Source of the DNA: Polytrichum commune | Lineage: Eukaryota > Streptophyta > Polytrichopsida > Polytrichales > Polytrichaceae | DNA length: 64,000 nt | Direction of reading: 5' to 3' | NCBI GenBank assembly: GCA_950295325.1 | Contig: OX485806.1 | Span: 53,563,169 to 53,627,168, forward strand | Shown here: positions 1 to 10,057 of the stretch, in pieces | How positions within the stretch are numbered: the first letter of the stretch is position 1 | Layout: every line of letters starts with the position of its first letter | Program-made: the position numbers and the translations under genes | The notes under the pieces: model-generated | Databases searched by the model: none | What the model was told of the DNA's origin: nothing | The model's input: the letters and a program-made list of their open reading frames with translations, nothing else

Positions 1-776
1 ACATTTTTGTAACTCTTCAGCTTGGCACCTAATTTGACCTACATTTTCTCGGCCAATCAAATATTTTGTAAAACATTCCGCTCCTTCATCAGAAGGTCTA
101 AGAGTACTTGGAAAGACTACCCTAGCTACTTGGGGCAATGTATCACTTTGGACGAAATCATTTAAGAACACTTAAGTACATTTAAGGGCTACTTCACACA
201 CGAGCCAAGAGCCATGACCATGAATTGTGAGAACCCACGAGAAGGTGTCCAAAGGCCGTCCCAAGACACCTCCAAAATTATGTATTGTGGTCATGGATCC
301 TCAACTGTAGTGTGCACCCATATGTGACCAGACCCTCAATCAAGTGTTATTTCAATGGATTTCTATTCATGTGAGTCTTCACACATGATAAAAACAAAAT
401 AAATCAACGGTTGTGAATATTCGGAATGCCAAGGTCTTTTGATTTTGTGTTAGGCCTACCTCCCAAAGGTGGATTCTTATGTTGTTGTTCGATTTCAATT
501 GATGACGTTAGCCCTAATTTAATATGAAACCATTTGAAACCTAGACTATAAGATCTTTGATATCAAATACATTCTTCCACGCCTTTAGGTTCTGGTTGTT
601 CCTTGAATTAGGTTGGGTTATTATCTCCACGGGAATGGGGTGCCTTTCCAACAAATTGAATTCAAACTATCTATAAATTCCACGGAAATAGGCATTGTTT
701 GTCCTAAAATTATCCAACAAAGTCAAAGTTTTCCGCTCTCTGCTCTCCGCTCTCCGCTCACACTACTAAGTTTTCC
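1..776 (+). mobile_element. Right end of a Mutator-like transposon (copy C), start outside window
   Basis: No coding region is visible here. The last 45 bases hold three to four clustered AGCGGA-type motifs (reverse complement of TCCGCT) and end in CTAAGTTTTCC. Read inward this is GGAAAACTTAGTAGTGTGAG, closely matching the right end of the 8-kb element at 17928. The upstream part shares short stretches with copy A, such as 'agccctaattt' and a 'ttccacggaaatagg'-like string also near 49050. Just after 776, chromovirus leader sequence starts at 'gaggaagc', so this end lies inside an older chromovirus. The matching target duplication lies outside the window. Confidence 0.6.
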
Positions 777-2760
777 GAGGAAGCGATGGCTATCAAATGT
801 GCGGCTTATGATTGTCAACCCATAATTTCTAAAATGTTGTTACACTCAAATTGGAATAAGGATCATGTACAAGTGGATGTTGACCCCACCATTGATTATA
901 ATAAGAATGATAAGGATAATGGTGGATTCGGGAAGAAAATGGGTGGAGTCCTTTGGAAAGGCTCCTGCAAACCTCAGAAATAATTCGAGGCTAGAATACC
1001 GAATATATCCGAAAGCTTGGAACGTGATGATGTTGGAATCAACTTGGTGCAAATGAGCCACCCAGGGTCTCTCAAGGCCTATGTCCGCGAATTTTACACC
1101 CACATGAATGCTACATCTAAAATGAACAAGTTTTTCTAAGAAATGCATTGTTTTAGGTGGGGTTTCAAAAGCGGGTGGAGAATACCATGTTCAAATTCAA
1201 AAAACTTATTGAGGTCGGTGCAGAGATCATCAAAATTGCCAAGAGCATTGAAGCCGATGATCCCGAAAAGAAGTTAGGTGGTGCCTCACCACAAAGTGGT
1301 TTTAGCCGATATAGGTCTCAAGGAAATGAGCGCAAGTACTTTGGCCCATTAAACCAAGGCAAAACATGCTCGTGCTTTATGGTACCAAGGTAATTCATGC
1401 TCGTGTCGTGGACGGAATGTTGGAAGGTGGCTTTGTGCTACCAAGGCAAATTATATTTGTGTCACGGATGGAATGTTAAAAGTCATTTTTGCGGACCAAG
1501 CCAAAACATGTTTGTTTCGGAGATAAAATGTTAGCAGTTGGCTTTGTAGTACCAAGCCAAATCATGTTTATGCCGCATACGGAATGTTAGAAATTGGCTT
1601 TGTGGTACTAAGAAAAATCACTTTTGTCTCACGGACAAAATTTTAGAAGTTAGCTTTGTGGTATTAAGCCAAATCATGTTTGTGTCGCGGATGGGATGTT
1701 AGAAATTGGCTTGGTACTACCAAGCCATATCAAATTTGTGCCGCAAATAAAATGTTAAACATTGGCTTTGTGGTATCAAGACAAATCACGTTTGTTGGCC
1801 ATTGCACATAAGAATATTAATCTCAATGATTGTCTGACCTTGTCCGATTTCTGAAAGAGATGGCTATCCCAAGAGTGGGATGAACTTTGTCACCAAGTCT
1901 TTGGGGAGGTTAAAAGAAAGTTGTCTTCGCCGTCCATGCTCAAGTTCTCGGAGTTTGACAAACATTTTGAGGTGCATACGAAGGCGAGTGATTTTGCCAT
2001 TGGCGGATTGTTGATGTAAGATGGATGGCCATTGCATATGGGAGGATGAAGCTCAATGGTTGTTGAAGAAGACGGCCAACTCACGACAAAGAACTTTTGG
2101 CGTAGTGCATTGCTTGAAGAAGTGGCGACATTATTTGGGGTCATACAAAGCAAAGGTCTACACGGACAATGTGTTCTTGAAGTATTTTATAACCCAAGCA
2201 CAAGTGAACGTCAAGTCATTGCGGTGGGATGATAGTTTGGCGCTAATGAAGGTGGATTTGATCCACAAACTAGACCATGGCAATGTGGTGCCGGATGCGC
2301 TAAGTAGACGGGAAGAGTTCCAAGCAATGAGAACCATCCAAACCTTGTGGCTAATGTTTACGGGTGAAAGAAACTCGTGATGCAAGATACGGAAGGGGTA
2401 CATTAACTACCCCGAAGCACAAAAAATTTAATGTGGGCTTCGCAAGAGTAAAGTGCTCAAAAATGTTAAATTGGTGGATGGATTGTTCAAGTATAAGCAA
2501 AGTCATGTGTATGTGTCATAAGGCAAGTTCAAGCTATCGATTTTGAAGCAGGATTCTGATGGTTCCATTGCTAGCCATAAAGGAGAAAGAACAAACCACC
2601 ATACAATGGTATCAAGGAGGTACCATTGGCGGTGCATAAAGGATGATATAGCCCACTTTGTGAAGGTTTGGATGAAGTGTGAAGTGAACCAAACCTCTTA
2701 TCAAAAGCAAGGCAACCTCTTGCAACCATTGCTTATTCCGTCGGAGCCATGACATAGTAT
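777..2760 (+). pseudogene. Chromovirus gag-pol remnant, plus orientation
   Basis: Decayed internal part of the same family as the minus-strand element at 21143-28275. In order: the post-PBS leader (777-860), gag (about 860-1350, with the phrases SLKAY and CIVLGGFQKRV), a 56-bp tandem array (1353-1800), an RNase H stretch (about 1860-2360, with 'MAIAYG' and 'THDKEL' in shifting frames) and the integrase zinc-binding N-terminus (about 2500-2750, with 'KRYHWRCIK'). Protease and all of reverse transcriptase are missing between the array and RNase H. Stops and frameshifts occur throughout. It was cut at its 5' side by the Mutator-like end at 776, and it abuts opposite-strand chromovirus sequence near 2770, which indicates rearrangement. 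Confidence 0.75.
1353..1800 (+). repeat. 56-bp tandem array in chromovirus gag, about 7.5 units
   Basis: Units begin with 'accaagccaaatcatgttt' or a variant and end with 'ggctttgtggt'. Unit starts fall at about 1384, 1440, 1495, 1551, 1607, 1663 and 1719. The unit is not a multiple of three, so successive units are read in different frames. About three diverged units occur at the matching place in the minus-strand element (26470-26660). Their translation there repeats a motif with a conserved Cys, but it is not a standard zinc knuckle. Confidence 0.75.
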
Positions 2761-2774
2761 GTGCATGGACTTAC

Positions 2775-2947
2775 CAAATTCATCGTTATTCCTACCAATG
2801 TCATTAAAAACAATGGTGTGGTCAAAATCCACTTGCACATGATCTTTGTTCCAATTTGAGCATCACAACCTTTAGGAAACCCCATGCTCAGCATCATAAC
2901 CCGCATTTGTGATACCTCAAAAATTCAACCCCTACTCTCAAACTACG
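2775..2947 (-). pseudogene. Chromovirus leader and gag start fragment
   Basis: Minus-strand leader sequence following the LTR at 2948-3909. It matches 27120-27300 by the run 'tttgttccaatttgagc' and the 'cataacccgcat' block. The tRNA primer site next to the LTR is no longer recognisable. The left side joins abruptly to plus-strand integrase remnant near 2770. Confidence 0.6.
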
Positions 2948-3909
2948 TGTCGCAACCCTCGCGTGTTCTTTTTAATTAGCTTGGTTATTTTTATTTCTAG
3001 CAAAGATCATGAATGCTAACAGTTTGCATTCTGCCATATCAATGGTTAGCTCCCCATACCACAAACCTGAATGCATAGGAGGGAAAAAAACCCTCTTCTT
3101 TGCTTTCAAGATTCACCCCTTAATCAATAACCAATTCTTAAATGTGGACTTCCATCCATGGAAGTCCAATCTTATGTTGACCATTGCGTTGCCGAAGCAA
3201 CACTACAACAACCCAAACCATATTAGGCAATGTTGCCCTCATATTGGGCCAAGCCCATGGAGGCCGTGCCGTTCGGCCTTGGGTGGGTTTGGCCACACCA
3301 CCTTACACATATAAGCCTTTAGGACTTTTAGCAGGGCCCCTACCCCACCGTCAAGAAACCTTTTGTCCCTCTACTAAGAATTGGGGCCAAGTAGATATTT
3401 TCCCTTAGACGCTGGGTTTTTGAAACCCCCATCATCTTTAGAACAACATAACTTTCTTATATGATATCTCATGAAACAAGCAACCCCTCCATTATCATGT
3501 ATGCATTACGTCAATGCCAATGGACTCCTCTCTTGCCCCACTAGGACAAGTATTGAGGAAGTTATTCCTGTTCAAACCTTAGTAGTCTCAGAAGCCACTC
3601 CTAGGCCACTGCTGTCTCAGGGTGCTGTCTCGGGACAACGCCCCACTCAAAATGCCATATCTCCAAGCTCACAACTTCGATTAAAGTTCTCTTAAGCATC
3701 CTATAATTTCCATGCCATAAGCTACGCATAGCTCATGGCCTTATCATTGTCCTACTTAGTCTCCATGAATGGGAGGCGTTCTCTATGCCCAGGGCCCCCA
3801 CCCACACTAGGATCATTTGGGCCCTCTCACCAATGGCGCCACAAATTATGGGTGTCACTCCGGGGTCCAACTTGTGCCCATGGTATTTTGGGCATTCTTT
3901 CATGGAGAG
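2948..3909 (-). repeat. Chromovirus LTR, old and truncated at its 5' end
   Basis: Starts TGTCGCAACCC on the plus strand, which is the 3' end of the LTR in its own orientation. It carries the family's marker hairpins in eroded form: the 'ggacttccatccatggaagt' stem, the modified CGCTGTC palindrome and the 'acgcatagctcatggcc' block. The last 12 or so bases of the family consensus are missing at 3909, where gag leader sequence begins. No target duplication is found. Confidence 0.8.
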
Positions 3910-4129
3910 CCTTTTCACTCCTCCGATTTCTTTACCAAATCCACCATTATTCCCACCAATGTCATTAGAATCAATGGTATGGTCAAAATACATTTGCACA
4001 TGATCTTTGTTCCAATTTGATCGTCACTAGCTTTTAAAAACCCTGGTTTCACCATCGTAACCCGCATTTTAGATAGCCATCTCTTCCTCCAAAAGCTAAT
4101 TCAAATCTAAAAACCGTGCTTTGATACCA
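3910..4129 (-). pseudogene. Chromovirus leader with degenerate tRNA-Met primer site
   Basis: Leader and gag-start sequence downstream (minus strand) of the LTR at 4132-5106. The primer site is the reverse complement of 'gctttgatacca' (4118-4129), one mismatch from the standard TGGTATCAGAGC complementary to initiator tRNA-Met. The order LTR, primer site, leader, LTR, leader from 5106 down to 2775 is two 5' ends in tandem, not a normal element. Confidence 0.7.
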
Positions 4130-4131
4130 CG

Positions 4132-5106
4132 TGTCGCAACCCTTATTAGCCCCCTTGACAATCTTAATCATTCTTCAATTCTAGCAAGGATCACAAACGC
4201 TTACCCTTCGCATTCCGCCATGCTAATGATTAGCTCCTCATATTGCAGACCTTATAGTTCATAGAAAGGGAACCAACCCTTCTACTTTGCTTTTGGGACT
4301 CATCCCTTGATTGAGAACCAATTTTAAGATGTAAACTTTAATTCATGGAAGTCCAATTTTATGTTGATCATCGCATTGTCGAAGCAACACTACAACAACC
4401 CGAACCATGCTAAGCAACTATGTCCTTACATTGGATTTATGCCCATAGAGGTTGTGCCGTTCGGCCTCGGGTGCGTTCCGCAACACCACCTCACCCAGAT
4501 AAGCCTCTAAGACTTTTGGAAACGCCCCCATCACACCATTAAGAAACCTTTTGACTCTCTACTAAGAGTTGGGGCCAAATAGACATTCTACCTTAGCCGT
4601 TGGGGCGGGAAGCCCCCAACAACTTCAGAACACCATAACATCCTTCTATTATGTTTGATGCTATAAAAAAACCAGTCTATTGTCATGTACACTTTACGTA
4701 GATCCTAATGAACTCATCAAATGCCCCATCTAAGCAAGTATTGAGGAAGTTATGCCTGTTCAAACATTGGCAACCCCAGGAGCCACTTCGAGGCCACTGG
4801 GGTAGCATGGTGATGTTCAGGGATAGCGCCCCACTAAAATTGCCATATCTCCTAGCTCACAAATCCGATTGAGGTGATCTTGAGCTTTCTAGAATCAGCA
4901 CGTCATAAGCTACTTATGGTTGATGGCCTTACCTTCTAGCCTGTTAATCTCCTTGGGTGAGAGGCGTATCCAATGCCTAGGGCCGTTACCCACACTAGGA
5001 TCATTTGGGCCCTGTCACCAACGGCGCCACAAGTCCTGGGTATCACTCCAGGGTCCCCCTTGTGCTCATGGTGTTTTGGGTACTTGTCATGGACATGTGC
5101 GCAACA
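4132..5106 (-). repeat. Chromovirus LTR, old
   Basis: Bounded by TGTCGCAACCC and GCGCAACA (family form GCGCGACA). It is followed on the minus strand by a two-base gap and a degenerate tRNA-Met primer site, which fixes transcription as minus. It is diverged from the young copies but keeps the 'attgaggtgatcttgagc' and 'ggcgccacaagtcctgggt' blocks. The right flank is chromovirus pol remnant, with no target duplication found. Confidence 0.8.
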
Positions 5107-5569
5107 CAATGGGACTATCATATATTTCCTTCAAAATCAATAGCCTCAACTAGCCCTATGGATCATACATTCGACTTTGTTTATACTTCAACAATTTGTC
5201 CACCAACATGATTTTTTTAAGCACTTTCACTACTAAAGATTGTGTACAATCTAGACATGTAACAAGACATTTATTGAAGTAAACAAAGACGTGACCTAAT
5301 AGCATATATTACTAGAAAGTGTGTTGTCTACGACATATCTTGGGGGACTATGCCCTACACCCCATGGATCATCTATTTGGACATAGCCAATATGTTTAGG
5401 ACCATTGCTTATGATGTCTAAATATACTAAAAGTTTTACGGGCTCCATACTAAATTATTACTTAATGTTAAAGCGTGCATGCATGTGTAGGGCTATCATT
5501 GGTTGATATGTTGAATAATGAGTGGTCCTATTTTATAACAAATGAGTGTCATTTAAAAGAGATATCCAC

Positions 5570-5710
5570 CATCTATAAGCACCTATAGTTCTAAGTGCCT
5601 AGACACTTACCTAGTAGGCTAAGCCAAGGGCGGGGGCCAAGGGATTTGATCCTTGAACCTCTTGGCTCCCACATAGAGGCCTTAGCCACTAAGCCACCAC
5701 TCCGCGCATG
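5570..5710 (-). repeat. tRNA-derived SINE-like sequence
   Basis: On the minus strand, TGGCTTAGTGGC (plus 5685-5696) fits the RNA polymerase III A box, and GGATCAAATCCC (plus 5641-5652) fits the B box, at tRNA-like spacing. The stretch is followed by unrelated sequence and the anticodon region does not fold as a functional tRNA. It lies inside the CACTA element, so it was either captured or inserted there. The 3' boundary is uncertain. Confidence 0.6.
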
Positions 5711-5734
5711 ATATATTAGAAGTATTTAAAACAT

Positions 5735-6720
5735 TTGTATATATAGAGGCCCCAAGTTATTTTTTATTTTTTATTTACTGTATACAATATAATATCAACT
5801 ATATACGGCATATATTATGTACTGTCTATTATTTACTGCTTAAAATTTATTATCCAGTATTTGTTGTATACTGCCTATTATTTATTATTAAGATTCTCGT
5901 ATTTATTATTTACTGCCTCGTATTTACTGTTTATATTATCATATTCACTATGTAGAACCTAATAATCACTGTTTATAGTTTATAGTTTATAGTTTATAGT
6001 ATTTTATTTTATAGTTTATTATTATTTAGTATTTTTAGTATGTTATTATTATCTATTGTATATAGTATACTATTTACTATTTAAGGTATGATATTTACTA
6101 TTTACTATTTATAGTATATTATTACTATTAATGGTATGTTGTATATTATTTATTATTTTTAGTATGTTATTATTATCTACTGTATATAGTATATTTTTGC
6201 TATTTATAGTCTGATATGTAATTTTCAATATTCATAGTATATTAATACTATTAATGGACTTCTATTTATTATTTTCAGTATGTTATTATTATCTACTGTA
6301 TATAGAATATTGTTTTCTATTTATAGTCTGATATTTAATTTTCAATATTCATAGTATATTAGCACTATTAATGATCTTCTGTTTATTATTTTCAGTATGT
6401 TATTATTATCTACTATATAGTATTTTTCTATTTATAGTCTGATATTTAATTCTCAATATTCATAGTATATTAGCACTATTAATGGTCTTCTGTTTATTAT
6501 TTATAGTATTTTATTATTATCTACTTTATATAGTATATTATTTATTACCTCCAGTATGTTATTCTTATCTACTGTATATAATATATTATTTATTATTTAT
6601 GGTATGATATTTATTATATTAGTTCTATTAATTGTATGTTATTCTTATTTATTATTTATAGTATGTTATTTTATTATTATCGGACTTTTATTTATTATGT
6701 ACTGGAAATTGTCTACTATT
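5735..6720. repeat. AT-rich tandem array inside the CACTA element
   Basis: Degenerate direct repeats built from 'tatttatagtatgttatta', 'tatctactgtatatagta' and 'attaatggtcttctgttta'. A longer period of roughly 110-125 bp can be followed through the 'caatattcatagtatatta' blocks near 6225, 6345 and 6460. No coding potential. Confidence 0.8.
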
Positions 6721-7114
6721 TACTGTGTACATGATTCTCTACATACGCCCTAAAAATTACCGACCATAAATCATACAATCTAGTGGGCAAATTGTCAGAT
6801 TGTTTATAGGAGTCGTCCTATAAACAACATCGGGGCGTCAATGTGTCCACAATGACTATTTTCCAACACTTATACTAGAAATATGTCAATTTACTTTTTT
6901 TCATGAAGTGTTAGTCCAATTAGTACATGCATGCTAAAACACTGTACTAAAAACCCTTGTTTCTCTTGTAGTGTTTGCCATTGGAAAGCTCACTTAAAAA
7001 CGTTTGTGCTCTAGGGTTGTTGATGTACCCCTCGCTTATCTTGCATGACAAGTTTCTTTCATCGGTTACATTAGGCAAAAGAATTTAATGATCCTCGTTG
7101 CTTGGAACTCTTCC

Positions 7115-9016
7115 TGTAGCGCACCTCTCCATGAGGAGTGCCCGAAACATCATGGGCACAAGGGGGACCCCGGAGTAACACCTCGGACTTCTGGCGCCGT
7201 TGGTGAGAGGGCCCAAGTGATCCTAGTGTGGGTGACGGCATCGGGCTTTGGGAACGCCTCCCACCCATGAAGACTAGGAGGCACGAGGGTAAGGCCATGA
7301 GGTGAGGTAGCTTATGTCATGATGATTCCATAAAGCTTAAGAACACCTCAATCGGAGGTGTGAGCTAAGAGTTATGGCCATTTGAGTGCGGCGCTGTCCC
7401 GCGACAACGCCTTGGTACAGCAGTGCATTGGAGTGATTCCCAGGACAGCCAAGGTTTGAACAGGCCTAACATCCTCAATACTTGGCTGAATGGAGCAGGT
7501 GAGGAGTCCATTAGCATTTCTGTGAAGCGTAGATAAAGATGGAGTGGTTGCTTGTTAGCATCAAACATCATACAAGGAAGTTATGATGGTCTGAAGCTGC
7601 TAGTTGCTTCTAGGCCCAGTGGCTAAGAGAAAATCTCTACTTGGCCCCAACTCTTGGTAGAGAGACAACAAGTTTCTTTATGGTGGGGTAGGGGCCCCGC
7701 GTAAAGTCCTATAGGGTTATATGGATGAGCTGGTGTGGCGTCACCCACCCGAGGCTGAACGGCACGGCCTCCATGGGCATTTTTCGCGACCCTTGCTAGT
7801 TTTTCTTCACTTAGCTTGACCGCCTTTCCAACCTAGCAAGTGCCACGAGCGTTAACCTGCACATCCCACGCACATGCATCGTTAGCTCCCAAAACCACGG
7901 ACCTTCAAGCTCATGGCTTGGTCACCAAACCCTCCTACACATGCATTCGGGACTCTCCCCTTAGTAGGTAGCCCATGGCTAAGGTGGACTTCCATCCATG
8001 GAAGTCCACTCTTGAGTTGATCATCGTGTTGCCAAAACAACACTACAACTACCCGGAGCACATTGCCAAGTATGCTCCAGGGGGGTCGGTCGGCTAAGCC
8101 GCCTCACCCATATAAGCCTCTAGGACTTTGGGCGGGGCCCCTACCCCACCATCAAGTATCCTTTTGTCTCTCTACAAGGGTTGGGGCCAAGTGGACATTT
8201 TCCCTTAGCCGCTTGGGCTAGAACCCCCCCAGCAGCTTCAGACCACCATAACTTCTACATATGATGTCAGATGCTCTCAAGCAACCACTCTATCGTCACC
8301 TACGCTTTGCATAGATGCCGATGAACCCCTTACTTGCCTCATTCGGGCAAATATTGAGGAAGTTATAGCTCTTCAAACCTTGGCAGTCCCGGGCACCACT
8401 CCCAGGTCACTGCTGTCCCGAGACAGCGCCCCACTCAAATGGCCATATCTCCTAGCTAGCACCTCCGATTGAGGTGTTTCTTAGCATTCTAGAATTCCAC
8501 CGCCATAAGCTACTCATAACTTATAGCCTTACCCTCATGACTTTTAGTTCCCATGGGTGAGAGGCGTTCTCAACGCCCGGGGCCCTCACCCACACTAAGA
8601 GTACTTGGGCCCTCTCACCAATGGCGCCACAAGTCCCGGGTGTCACTCCGGGGTCCCCCTTATGCCCATGGTGTTGCGGGCACTCCTCATGGACAGGTGC
8701 GCCACTGCATTGGCCCAAGGTGACGCCATAGTTGCCTAGTACGCTTCGGGTTGTTGTAGTGTTGCTCCGGCAACGCGATGATTAACATAGGATTGGACTT
8801 CCATGGATGGAAGTCCACATCAAAGAAATGGGTTACCGATTAAGGGGTGAGTCCCGAAAGCAAAGTAGAAGGGTTGGTTCCCTCCTATGAACTATAGGGT
8901 CCGGGGTGAAAGGAGCTAACCATTAGCATGGCGGAATGTGAAGGGTTAGCGCTCGTGACCTTTGCTAGCAAATAAATTTGGCAAGATTGTTAAGGGGGCT
9001 AGCAAGGGTTGCGACA
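7115..9016 (+). repeat. Chromovirus solo LTR interrupted by another solo LTR
   Basis: In sense orientation it starts TGTAGCGCACC at 7115 and ends GGGTTGCGACA at 9016. The pieces are 7115-7776 and 8712-9016. The flanking 5-bp duplication is cttcc (7110-7114 and 9017-9021). No internal retrotransposon sequence is attached, so this is a solo LTR left by LTR-LTR recombination. It was later hit by the LTR at 7782. Confidence 0.9.
7782..8706 (-). repeat. Chromovirus solo LTR nested in a solo LTR of the same family
   Basis: Ends are TTTCGCGACCC and GGTGCGCCACT, degenerate forms of the family termini. The 5-bp duplication gcatt (7777-7781 and 8707-8711) comes from the host LTR sequence 'gggcattggccc'. 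It is opposite in orientation to its host. Both insertions were followed by LTR-LTR recombination. Confidence 0.88.
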
Positions 9017-9390
9017 CTTCCCGTGTACTTAGCGCATCCGACACCACATTGCAAAGGCATGGTTTGTGCATCAAGTCCACCTTAAAAAATGCCAAGGTAT
9101 TTTACGGCAAAGACGTTTAGTTATGTTTGTGTCTCATAATATTTCAAGGATAAATTGTGCATGTAGACCTTTGTAGTTCAAGCAAGGCAATATGGCGTAG
9201 AGGTATTTCTCATAAGTTGGCCATTTTGTTTTACAACCATCGAGCTTCATGTTCTCATCTGCAATGGCCATCCATCGTGCATGTAACTTGCCCTTGTATG
9301 CACCTCAAAATGTTTGTCAAATTCCGCAAATTCAAACACGAGCAGCAAAGATAACTTGCTCTTAAGCTCCCCAAAGACTTGGTGACAATG

Positions 9391-9915
9391 TGTAAAAGTT
9401 TAATTTGATTTTTTTAATTGAATTAATCTAATATTAGTGGTAAATACAAAATAAATAGTAAATATTATATCAGTTGGATAAGTTGGGAGTTAGAAATTAG
9501 CTTAGTAAATAAATCCTAATGGAATAAGCGATAACAAATTATTATAAGACTATTTTGGAATTTACTTAGCTAAAGGCAATAATCGAGTGGTTGGTAAGGC
9601 TAAATGTTTAAGATATTCCAAATACGAAATCACTAAGCGACAAAACAATTAGAAGAGTGGACTAAAATCACATTGACTAATAAGAATACTCCTTTGACTA
9701 AGCCGATTCATCTCGACGAGGGAAGATCCAATTTGACAAGTGTTTTGTGGGAGCCCAATATTCTACGGAAATACGGAAATACGGAAATACAGATCCATTT
9801 TCTGTATTTTACTCTGCTCGTATAAGGATAATAGGATCTCTTAGGGTAAATTAATTGTATTAGAAAACAGGGCGTTCTAAATCCGCTTCGCACGATAAAA
9901 ATGATAAAAAGGGGT
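9391..9915. other. AT-rich sequence with no recognised gene
   Basis: After chromovirus homology fades near 9390, nothing is recognised up to the 8-kb transposon. The only structure is a short direct repeat of 'tacggaaa' (about 9765-9790). The last eight bases before the transposon, ATTGTTAC at 9916-9923, form its left target duplication. Confidence 0.6.
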
Positions 9916-9923
9916 ATTGTTAC

Positions 9924-9990
9924 TGGAGCGTGACTTGTATGCGAGCGATGGGCGGAAAGCGGAGAATTGGAAAGCGGAGAGCGGAAAATG
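9924..9990 (+). repeat. Left terminal inverted repeat and subterminal AGCGGA cluster
   Basis: The tip is followed by TATGCGAGCG and then by motifs in the series GCGGAAAGCGGAG and GAGAGCGGAAAA (about 9951-9987). A comparable cluster lies inward of the copy B end (about 48925-48941) and the copy C end (about 728-760). Repeated subterminal motifs are typical transposase-binding sites; that role is inferred here. Confidence 0.65.
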
Positions 9991-10057
9991 GATAACACGA
10001 TCCAAATATAGAATATTTATGCTAAATTTAGTTTTCAAAATTTAGCATTTCGGAATA

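Larger units (their letters stand above)
5228..6973. mobile_element. Non-autonomous CACTA (En/Spm-type) transposon, 1746 bp
   Basis: Begins CACTACTAAAGA and ends TCTCTTGTAGTG, the inverted CACTAC terminal signature of plant CACTA elements. It is flanked by the 3-bp duplication TTT (5225-5227 and 6974-6976). The flanks join collinearly to chromovirus pol, so the boundaries are secure. No transposase frame is present. The interior holds a tRNA-derived SINE-like segment (about 5570-5710) and a very AT-rich tandem array (about 5735-6720). It must have been mobilised by a transposase supplied from elsewhere. Confidence 0.85.
5107..9390 (-). pseudogene. Chromovirus pol remnant split by two insertions
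   Basis: Three pieces, 5107-5227, 6977-7114 and 9022-9390, are collinear with 24222-24900 of the young element. They cover the stretch from the integrase zinc-binding region back through RNase H. The first gap is the CACTA element (TTT duplication) and the second is a solo LTR (cttcc duplication). Removing one copy of each duplication restores collinearity with the intact relative, for example 'agcacttt' joined to 'gccattgg' against 'agcaccttgctcttgcg'. No frame is open. Confidence 0.75.

Noticed and set aside
5635..5712. Possible tRNA gene on the minus strand
   Set aside because: A and B boxes are present but there is no cloverleaf and it sits inside a CACTA element; called SINE-like.
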